From assembly GCA_963931865.1 (NCBI GenBank), contig OZ007505.1, forward strand, positions 20,605,969 to 20,669,968: 64,000 nucleotides of DNA, given 5' to 3'. The notes beneath the pieces are model-generated. The model was not told the DNA's origin. It saw nothing but the letters and a program-made list of their open reading frames with translations, and searched no databases. The DNA is from Axinella damicornis (taxonomy: Eukaryota; Porifera; Demospongiae; Axinellida; Axinellidae). The position numbers were made by a program, and so were the translations under genes. This document shows, piece by piece, positions 56,604 to 64,000 of this stretch (position 1 is the first letter of the stretch; every line of letters begins with the position of its first letter).

Positions 56604-56880
56604 TCTGGAGCTACAACTTCCCAACTGAACTATTGCTTGAGCAGGAAAAAAAGGCGGGCTTTCAGGTGCACGTGTTCCTTTTATGGTTATTTGATTACGC
56701 AATATTATCTATCTTTAAATGTGCTGTCTCAGCAGGAAATTGAAGGTAATACCATGTTGTGAACTGACTATGTTGTGGTAGTGTATCCGGAGCCTCCGAA
56801 ATACAATAGCAGTTATCATTGTTCTACAAGTCATTTCCTGGCTGTATCATAATTCTGCATTGGTATTGTCAAATGCCTTC

Positions 56881-59369
56881 TCACTGAACATACAGTTCAA
56901 TTGCTTTGATTGTGATATCTTCATAAGAAGGAAGATAATTGGTGCACACCCTGACCTCAATGTCATCGGTGGTGGGCTGGGGTAGTTCTTTACAGAACCA
57001 GGGTGGGGAGTTGAAACTGCAGCAGGAGCTGGTGGAACCACACCCACTACCATCCCAGAGAGGGTCATCGGAATAGAACTTAGTTTGCCAGTGATTACGA
57101 CTGCCAGTGTCACAAAAGTAATCGTTCCCCACGAATGGAGGTACAGCTCCAGTGTAGGTGCTGCCAATCTTGCTACACGGACATCTGAATCGATCAGTAC
57201 TTCCTTCATCTGTAGCAGCAGCAAATGTCCATATGTGCCTTGTGCGGTGACCGTGAGTGATGCTTACTCCATCCACGTAAGTTGCATCAAGAGCTCGGTT
57301 GTTGTGGTAGGAACTAAAAGCGTCTGGTCCTCCATACTGGTAGGCTATCACCTTCCCACACACCTTGCTATATTTTTCATTGTGAACTGGAAATATCAAG
57401 CCGGTACATCCAGGTCTAGTGATCCTTTCACATGACCTCTTTGGATGGCTGGTCAGTCTGAACCCTGTGGGGCAGTGGTGGGTGGGGTCAGTCATGTTGA
57501 GGTATGCTGCCCTCATCCACCCTCCCGTGCTACCACAGCAGTGTCTCTCCATGTCACAGTACACCTGTACTGCAGTTCCATTAGAGCTGTTCACCCAGTA
57601 GTAGCCTGAGCTTGCAAGTGGATGTTGGGTAGCAATATCCTGGCAGGAGGAAGCTGGATTATTAGGTGTTGTCATGCTACAGTAGACCGCATCACTGGTA
57701 GAGTTGATCTTGTAGTAGCCAGGTGGGCTATGTGGGTTCAGTTCTGCTATCTCACGGCATGAAGTTGGGAGGTACTGGATGGAGATATCCGTTCCATTAC
57801 AAGATTGAAGCTGGTTCTGCAAGCCTTCTGTCACATTGTGATGGCTTTTCCTAGTGATTGCTTCAGTTATATTCTTGAATGTGTCCAAATTGTCCTGTAA
57901 GTTAATCAGTTTGTCTTGAAGAGTGTCCACCTTGTCCTGAAGGTTGGCCTGACCTGTGAAAGATACATAGGTACAGTGACAGTTCGTAGGTTGTCTTATG
58001 TACTGTGCAGCACACCAGTAGCTAAGGTAAGAGAGGGGGTTTCTGGATGGTATTGCAATTCCGGACACGTCACTTCATGGCCCTCACATTGGTTCCTCTA
58101 GCAGTTCTTCCAAATTATGGTAGATGCGCATGCATATCCTACCTTCAAACTTTCCGACACTGTGCACAGTTAGTAAGAACTATAGAGAGCGAAAGCTGGT
58201 ACCATGTCCGGAAATCTCCTACTTGTCCACAAATCCCCTCCCTTGCCTTACAATGACATTCTCCAAACATATGATCCTGCCTTGTTGTTATGTGTTCAGA
58301 GTTTTGTCTGAACGGTATACAGTGATGTATGTGCATACTAAATCAGCAGTTAATAATTATTATTGAAGGAGCAGACTGATCCGATCCAAACTATTAATCT
58401 CCATTCAATTGTGTTGCTGCTATATTCTATCAGAGCTGCAGAAGAAAAGGCAGATCTTCCACCCAGTAGCTACATAAGGAGAAAGTCCTGCATGCCAGGT
58501 GCCCTTTAAATGCACTTAAGGCAGTGTCAAAACGAACGCGAGAGAGAGAAAGATGGCTAAGTCCTCTAGCCTGCACTGCTATATGCAGACTTGCTTCCAC
58601 TCCTTTGCCGTGGGCCCAGTGGCTTATGGTATAAGAGCATCTGACTAGTACTCAGAAGGTCTTAATTGGGTTCGAATCCCAGCTAGCTAGTCCCAGAATT
58701 TATTTCTGTGGATTATTCTCTCTCTCCAAAGCTTGGATATCTCTAGTTGCCTAGCAATACCTTCAGCAAGACTTTGCTATGTGGCCAGATAGCTAGCTGT
58801 ATATATCCTACTTACCATCTATGGTGGTGTTTCTCAAAGTTGCAAGCTCTTCAAGTAGCCTCTTAGTCGTGTCCTGTTGTTGCTCCATTTTGTGCTGGAT
58901 GATCTCCAGCTTGTCCTGAACATTCCCCAGCTGGTGTGGAACAGTCTCCAGGAGGAGAGCTGTGGGTGGGAGAATCTCATCAACTAACCAGCCTCCACCA
59001 ATGCTCCACACGTGATAAACCTTACCTGGATTATCAAGCAGGATACTTTTGAAAATTTGGAGGCTGGCATTTTGCCAGGTGCTGTGTGCATTCTCAATAG
59101 CTGCTATCTTTGAGACTACTCTGTCAAAATCGGCTTTGCTGACACACTGCTGCTCATCTGTGTATAACAGTGGAAGCGATTAGGGCAGTGAAGTGTGATT
59201 AGCTACGCTTATAGGTTCACTAGTGGCAGCATAGAAGTGAGAACTCCAGCTGTCTCAGTACACACATACAAAGATCACAATTACCTTGCTGTTGCTGTTC
59301 CTGCTGAGCTGTGGCACTGCAAGGTGGCAGGCTCATCACAGCCAGTGCAGCTAGAAGAAAGAACATCAT
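56881..59369 (-). CDS. FRP6: secreted fibrinogen-related protein with fused last exon
   Basis: Exons 59285-59369, 59026-59157, 58816-58959, 56881-57953. Total 1434 nt, 477 residues, all phase 1. Signal peptide MMFFLLAALAVMSLPPC is followed by Gln-rich AQQEQQQQ. Exon 2 EQQCVSKADFD; exon 3 LETVPHQLGNVQDKL coiled coil; the last exon contains both the NLQDKVDTLQDKL coiled coil and the C-terminal domain with no intron between, unlike the other five genes. It is the most diverged copy in the variable segments (GGPDAFSSYHNN, ATDEGSTDRF). DIRS-B lies about 75 bp beyond its stop codon. Confidence 0.8.
57960..58810. other. FRP6 intron 3
   Basis: Mostly unique sequence. It contains the tRNA-like segment at 58613-58688. 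No other feature recognised. Confidence 0.5.
58613..58688 (+). tRNA. tRNA-Thr(AGT)-like pseudogene or tRNA-derived relict
   Basis: An A-box-like TGGCTTATGG, an anticodon arm TCTGA-CTAGTAC-TCAGA (anticodon AGT), and a perfect T arm/B box GGGTTCGAATCCC are present with tRNA spacing. The 7-bp acceptor halves (GGCCCAG and AGCTAGC) do not pair, so this is more likely a pseudogene or SINE head than a functional tRNA. It lies in an FRP6 intron on the opposite strand. Confidence 0.45.
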
Positions 59370-59404
59370 CTTGCTTAGCTACTGTAGTGAACTCTGTTCT
59401 ATAG

Positions 59405-60550
59405 CTGTTGCTAAAAGTATGGAGACGGAAAGGCTACACAAGCTGTTATCCTAGTGGGACAATATTGTAACGAAACACCATTGTCAGGTTCATGGTTCAT
59501 GTTTATACTGCTATGAGTGTACACAATAAGATGCTCAGGGCATTGTTGGGTAGCTAGACCTGAGCAAGCAGCTTGCATGCATAGCTTAAAGCCTTTAATC
59601 ACTACTGAATTGTAGCATTGTAGGTAATGCTTCTGGCTTCAGGCCGTCATTGCCCCCTATAGCTTGTCAGTGCATGAAGAGGTAGATCAATTGGTAGCAG
59701 ATTCATCCTTGTCATTAGCCATTGGTATATACTTCCCACCACATATCTATTAAGGTCTCATTAGCTATAGGATTTACAGCAAATATAGCTACATGTAATC
59801 ATTACATACGCCACAGCAACATGTCTCTCAACTAGCAGGCTATAGTGATGTGGCAGGGTAGTGAGGTTGCAGGGTAGTAAGGTATGAGCATGCAGGGTAG
59901 TGAGGTGTATATACACGGTCAGCTGTGTTTGACATTAAAGCATGCAGTCCTTAATTGTAATATTGGACCTGTAGCACCATCAACCATTCCAAGTATGGGA
60001 ATAAGTACTTTTTGGTTGGGGAAAGATTCATGCATTACACCAGCTCCAACCTCACTGCCTTCTCTGGCCTTCTCTGGTCTCTGTTTTTGACTAGCTACTT
60101 GGACAGTGGGGGGGAGTCTAATGGGTTAAATTTAAATTAATCTTGCCGGTTTGGGACTGGAGAAAGCACTGACTACTCCACCATGGAAAACTGTCATGTC
60201 CATGCATATTATTGTTTATGAGAAGCCTGCATTGCAGGATTATAGCCTCCAGCTATACTGCATAAAGTATCAACAGCTTGTTCGTATACGCAATTATAAA
60301 TACACGCATGCCTACAAACGTAAAGCCTACATTCCCATCAGTTACTCAGGTACAGATAATATACTTCAAAGTAATTAATGATAGTACACTGATGTCAGAG
60401 TCTAACTAGCTATTACAATAGACTACATAATATCATAGATAATAAAGTAAACAAAACCCAAAGAAAGCAAATTCTGCATGCAGAATGGGCAGCTGATAAA
60501 TATAAAATTTCAGAATTACAATACCCAGGTGTATGTTTTTGCTTTGATAT
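59405..60550. other. No recognised feature
   Basis: AT-rich intergenic sequence. The first about 100 bp resemble the FRP promoter-proximal flank (GGCTACACAAGCTGTTATCCTAG). Short GCAGGGTAGTGAGGT repeats occur near 59850-59910. No gene supported. Confidence 0.5.
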
Positions 60551-60946
60551 TTATAGAGGAAGTTTTTCCTTTGATATTATAGATGTTTGCACTGCAACTA
60601 CTTCAATGCATGCTGAACTGGACGTGAATGGCAGGAGAAAAACAAACAGCATCTCTACAATGAGACTGATTGGCTGTGCAGAAACTAGAAGTTGAGACTT
60701 CATATCAATGATGAGTCGGAAGTTCGTATCCTCATGCACAATGCTGAGAACGATGGCACAGAAATGGACAGCAGTAGCTAGCAAGGCAGTGGAAAGCAGG
60801 AAGTTGCCACGACAGCCTTTCTTGATGACTGAAAGAATATGCCTCGAGAGTGATACACCATTAGAAGTATACCACCTCCCACACCCATCCGGCAGTGTAG
60901 TCCCCTTTGAGAATCCTAGATCTGACCCTGTGTGTGAGTAGTGCAA
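60551..60946 (-). CDS. Hypothetical membrane-like open frame
   Basis: A 131-codon minus-strand frame with two strongly hydrophobic stretches (FLLSTALLATAVHFCAIVLS and LLVSAQPISLIVEMLFVFLL) and a KEKLPL end. It could be the last exon of a membrane-protein gene, but no family is recognised and no partner exon was identified. A plus-strand frame overlaps it. Weak call. Confidence 0.25.
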   Translation of the reverse strand: MHYSHTGSDLGFSKGTTLPDGCGRWYTSNGVSLSRHILSVIKKGCRGNFLLSTALLATAVHFCAIVLSIVHEDTNFRLIIDMKSQLLVSAQPISLIVEMLFVFLLPFTSSSACIEVVAVQTSIISKEKLPL

Positions 60947-61195
60947 TGTTACATAGCCACACGATACAGTTTGAGCAATTAATGGGGAGTTCCAGGCAAG
61001 ATCCTTTCTCCTCTAAGAAGAAGCCAACCGTTTGGGTAGATTTCAAGCCCTTTTCCACCCTAGCATAATTATCATACTGGTGGGAATAACAGCTATAGCT
61101 GCTGGGAATGTGGAGCTGAAACCAAAGTGTCACAACTTCTGACTCGTATGGCGAAAGAAACAGACTGTTTGCAAATGAAGTAACCACATGATCCA

Positions 61196-61228
61196 GTGCG
61201 ACCCAGGGCTTTTTTTTGTAGAGATTGG

Positions 61229-61260
<32 letters not shown>

Positions 61261-61265
61261 TCTAG
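61196..61265. repeat. T-run and poly-G tract
   Basis: GGGCTTTTTTTTGTAGAGATTGGGGA followed by about 28 G. Translations across it (Gly- or Pro-runs) are artefacts. Confidence 0.85.
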
Positions 61266-61439
61266 CAGCTAATCGTTCTCCGACCCTCGACGCCCCACCC
61301 TCCACGTATATAGTCCTGTGGGCCGGGGCAGATGTTCACAGCACGTGTGAACCGCATGCAAGGCTGCATGTCCTTCACGTATGGCCTGTGTCCGGATCCA
61401 CGAGGTGCTGCCTTGTTGAGAGCGGAGTGCTTGGCGGCT

Positions 61440-62010
61440 GAAAAGATCCTTTGCTGATTTAATGTTAAGAAAAGGGTTGGCTGTTAGTAATACAACGAAA
61501 GGGTCATATGCATAGTTTGAGTTGGTGGACAACTCAAAATATAGGGTAGGTGCAGGTATTATGAGACAGCACCAATTATGGGTTTCATACTTTACTACAA
61601 TTTATAGACATCATCACTTTGCCTCAACATTGTCAAATTTATCCTCTACTGTTTGATAGAATGAATGGTGCAAAGCATTTGGTATTGGCATTTTGGTATT
61701 CATGATTTGGACAGTATATATGGGGGCAGTTCCGATTGTCCTAATAAAAAACGCACTGCCAGAATACCAACAAACATGTTTGCATGGAAAATGGTTCTAG
61801 CAGAATCTTCTATGCTGGTAGGGTGTAGCTACCTAGACAAATGATGATTAGGTACGAACCATATAGCAAAAATACATATCTCATAATTGCCTCACTAAAG
61901 TGATAAAATGCAGCCAAACTACAGTAGCTACACATGTACATTTGTACTGAAAGACTGAAACTTTGCCTACCATGGATATAATCATAGATTATATAATCTA
62001 TGGATTAATG
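61440..62010. other. No recognised feature
   Basis: AT-rich spacer without coding, RNA or repeat signal that I can support, other than a short palindrome at about 61980-62004 (ATAGATTATATAATCTAT). Confidence 0.5.
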
Positions 62011-62096
62011 TAGCCTCGTTCCCAGGCCCAGCCCAGATTTTCGTCGGAACGAAAAGCGGCAACCGAAAGCGGCGCGCGGGCCTGGGAACGAGGCTA
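62011..62096. mobile_element. Hairpin MITE
   Basis: TAGCCTCGTTCCCAGGCCC ... GGGCCTGGGAACGAGGCTA with an 86-bp span. The core (GATTTTCGTCGGAACGAAAA and GGCAACCGAAAGCGGCGC) is unrelated to the cores of the other copies. Target duplication not clear here. Confidence 0.75.
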
Positions 62097-62178
62097 AGCA
62101 CAATGTATTGTAATCGCATCCTGTTGATAGCGGTTTTGGCTGAGGCGCTAGGCCTCGAGGATGCGCTATGCTTATGCA

Positions 62179-62301
62179 TAGTCTCGTTCCCAGACGCGAC
62201 GTTGGCGCGCCGCATTGATGGGGCTGGGCACGAGACTAGCTTGTGCATGGGCCCGGGGCCCGGGCGCCCATGCACAAGCTAGTCTCGTGCCCAGCCCCAT
62301 C
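62179..62301. mobile_element. Head-to-head pair of hairpin MITEs with perfect 36-bp arms
   Basis: TAGTCTCGTTCCCAGACGCG...GGGCACGAGACTA forms one element. Its right part plus TGTGCATGGGC (62217-62252) is repeated as a perfect reverse complement at 62266-62301 around a 13-nt GC-only loop. This is the strongest palindrome in the window. Confidence 0.8.
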
Positions 62302-62527
62302 GATGCATCATGTCAACGCGCGCCATGGGCCAAGCATGAGCAGCTGCTGCTTTGCTAGTGCTCTTGCATGCACGGTGCCCTTGTGTATGTTTAGCCCATA
62401 GCCTGCAAAGGATGTTCCACCATCAGTTTGGATCAGTTGTATACTTTAAATCTACGGCGTAGCTAGCTCTAGTACCGGAAAATTTTGGCGATGTTTTGAT
62501 GACATGCGCATGCGCGCGGCAAAGTTA

Positions 62528-62582
62528 TTGTCTCGTTCCCAGGCCTTCTCAACGTTGGGTGAGAAGGCCTGGAACGAGGCTA
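62528..62582. mobile_element. Hairpin MITE
   Basis: TTGTCTCGTTCCCAGGCCTTCTCA-ACGTTGGG-TGAGAAGGCCTGGAACGAGGCTA-type palindrome. Flanks GCAAAGTTA / GCAAAGTTC agree at 8 of 9 positions, a target duplication. Confidence 0.8.
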
Positions 62583-62920
62583 GCAAAGTTCGCCTTGACA
62601 CGAGGTTCTTAGGTGCTGCGGGGAAGCGCCTACTCCACTGACCGTCAGACGGTGAGCCGAACTAAAACATAATAATGTAGATCTACATGTACAGACAGCT
62701 GATTTTTTCTGGGAACGTGGCGGTGGCGCTCCATGTATCGCCGCCACAGCATACGCATCGTTGCTGACCTCCCTGAGGCTCCCTCTTACAGCCTGACTAG
62801 TTGTTCGACGATCGTGGGGCTCGCTGAAACACGTGATGGCCACAGACGCAATACGTCCAAGTTCGTCCGCGATCTCGTGGAGTAATATATATCGCGGGAG
62901 CTTTTCGTGTTCCATTCGTT
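62583..62920 (-). pseudogene. HIRAN-like fragment, copy c
   Basis: The minus-strand sequence GHHVFQ..., LREVSNDAYAVAAIHG, FPEKIS is related at nucleotide level to 9238-9330 (CCATCACG..TTTCAGC, GGGAGGTCAGCAA..GATGCGTA.GCTGTGG). The frame needs shifts to join. Tentative HIRAN-type relict without recognised neighbours. Confidence 0.35.
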
Positions 62921-63354
62921 GGTGGCAGCGTCAGCAACACGTACATGCACCCACACAATTTCCGGGGTGTTTGCATGCTGTGGTATAATAGCACTTCTTG
63001 CATGCAAGCTAGACGCACAGTTCACACCTTGTGCTTGGTGAGCAAGTAAATCAAAACAGCTCGGTGGTTACAGGGCTGCGGAGTCTATCGAGCTAGACCA
63101 GATTTTCTCTCGCTGAAGTTGGGGGCAGGGCATAAAGAGTGCATTCAAGCACTGGACATGTGGAACACTTGTCACCCACAAATGTGTGATATATACAGTC
63201 CATTGTAAACAGTTTTTATACACCCCGCCCCTAACTTCCTGAGCAAGAGAAATTGGTCTCAATAATCTAGGGCCTGCATGGGTAGGTATATACCCACGTC
63301 ATGTTACTGTTAGCATTTTTATATATTATGTCTGTGCATCTGCTGTGTAGGATC

Positions 63355-63804
63355 ATGGAGCACAAACTTAGTGACATTCCCTTGCAATCACTGATGAAGT
63401 CTTCAGACGTAGAGGATGAAAAGGCAGTAGCGCATGACCAGGCTGAGCTTAGGGAAGCCAGCCAGGGAGACCAAAAGCAGCAGAAAGAACAGAATTGGCT
63501 GAAGAGATGTGCCTCTCAGAAAGGGAAATCTGTCTTCATTGCTGTTACAACAATGATTGGATACCTGCTGTTGTATCTTGCAATTTCAGTGATTGCACCC
63601 TTTTACTCCATTTGGGTTAGTCACCTGTACCAGACCCAGAGGGGGAGGGGGAGTCTGGTTACCCAATCATGCTTGTATTATACTTTGCAGGACACTTTAT
63701 TCCTATAGGCATTGCAGAAAGGTGCGAACTTGATAATTTCTGGTTTTGTGGTAGGCATGGCAGGTTTGACTGTCACTGTCGTCTCTCCCATCCTAGGAGT
63801 ATGT
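63355..63804 (+). CDS. Probable major facilitator transporter, 5' exons (runs off window)
   Basis: Exon 63355-63615 encodes a cytosolic, acidic/Gln-rich N-terminus (EHKLSDIPLQSLMKSSD...) and a first membrane helix (VTTMIGYLLLYLAISVIAPF). A GT donor follows TTTGG. Exon 63709-63804 continues in frame (ALQKGANLIISGFVVGMAGL, TVTVVSPILGVC) to a GTAAGT donor, so the gene continues beyond the window. The P-F-Y...KGA....GF..G......SPI.G pattern matches TM1-TM2 of MFS drug/vesicular-amine-type transporters such as SLC18B1. The start could also be the upstream in-frame ATG at 63301. Confidence 0.55.
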
Positions 63805-63894
63805 GTAAGTTTGCTTGCCTCATGTTCCCCTTATCCCATGCATTGCTATTTGCTATGTGGTTGCTAGTATACCATGCTAAGTGCTATAAGTCTT

Positions 63895-64000
63895 ACAAGT
63901 AGCTTCGCTCGCTTTGCTCACTCAGCTACTTTCCCCCTTGTTCGCCTACGTGAGAAATCCGGCGCCAGACAGCTCTCTGAGAGCTACTGCTCCCTGATTG
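63895..64000 (+). repeat. Interspersed repeat with minisatellite, copy 3 (cut by window end)
   Basis: ACAAGTAGCTTCGCTCGCTT, TCAGCTACTTTCCCCCTTG, TTCGCCTACGTGAG, CGGCGCCAGACAGCTCTCTGA: the same head as at 292 and 2553, entering the CTGCTCCCTGATTG unit at the window edge. Confidence 0.85.

Larger units (their letters stand above)
52034..56807 (-). mobile_element. DIRS-type tyrosine-recombinase retrotransposon (DIRS-B), nearly intact
   Basis: A 4.77-kb element. Inverted terminal repeats: about 52107-52238 versus 56648-56785 (CATAGTCAGTTCACAACATG, AGACAGCACATTTAAAGATA, AAAGGAACACGTGCACCTG). The internal complementary region 52490-52635 equals the complement of the left outer end (to ...GAATCTGTAATT) joined to the complement of the right outer end (GTATTTCGGAGGCTCCGG). 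AAT borders both ends (52034-52036, 56805-56807), with no longer target duplication. On the minus strand it encodes ORF1, RT-RNase H and a tyrosine recombinase, all open. Possibly active or recently so. Confidence 0.92.

Overview
This is a eukaryotic, intron-rich, repeat-rich window. It is very probably from a marine invertebrate and most likely a demosponge. The reasons are compact genes with short introns, a family of secreted coiled-coil plus fibrinogen-like proteins of a type I associate with sponges and cnidarians, DIRS retrotransposons, and many MITE-like insertions. I cannot name the species from sequence alone. There are no bacterial operons, CRISPR arrays or confident RNA genes.

The centre of the window (about 14-52 kb) is a tandem array with a unit of about 14.4-14.5 kb. 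Each unit holds a minus-strand secreted fibrinogen-related gene, then a plus-strand MCM2 replicative-helicase gene, then a plus-strand fragment of an axonemal dynein heavy chain, then another minus-strand fibrinogen-related gene. Units 1 (about 15.9-28.8 kb) and 2 (about 30.3-43.2 kb) are almost identical. Unit 3 (about 46-51.4 kb) is diverged, and its MCM2 is a pseudogene. MCM2 copies 1 and 2 splice into clean 740-codon frames (13 exons, total divisible by 3). All three copies begin at the same internal exon and lack the N-terminal regulatory region.

I resolve six minus-strand fibrinogen-related paralogues, called FRP1-FRP6 here: 7.7-14.3, 16.8-19.8, 27.6-29.1, 31.2-34.2, 42.0-46.5 and 56.9-59.4 kb. 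Each has a signal-peptide exon, a variable set of coiled-coil exons that are all phase 1-1 (and so freely shuffled), and one large C-terminal exon with two fibrinogen-start-like repeats and a conserved Cys-rich domain. FRP1, 2, 4, 5 and 6 splice to intact frames of 613, 514, 514, 524 and 477 residues. FRP3 is broken. Two further signal-peptide exons lie orphaned on the plus strand in large inverted repeats.

Mobile elements dominate the rest. A nearly complete DIRS retrotransposon (52.03-56.81 kb, minus) has ORF1, RT-RNase H and tyrosine recombinase frames, inverted terminal repeats and the diagnostic internal complementary region. A decayed relative (3.15-7.62 kb, plus) has the same architecture. 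Both sit in the same 3' flank of FRP genes, where an unoccupied paralogous site survives. There are also palindromic hairpin elements with 9-bp target duplications, TTAA-flanked MITEs, an AATT-flanked MITE, a 660-bp element with GGACC-repeat termini, minisatellites, CA/TG microsatellites inside MCM2 introns, and gene-derived fragments (TTF zinc finger, HIRAN-like). The right edge (63.35-63.80 kb) carries the first exons of a probable major-facilitator transporter.
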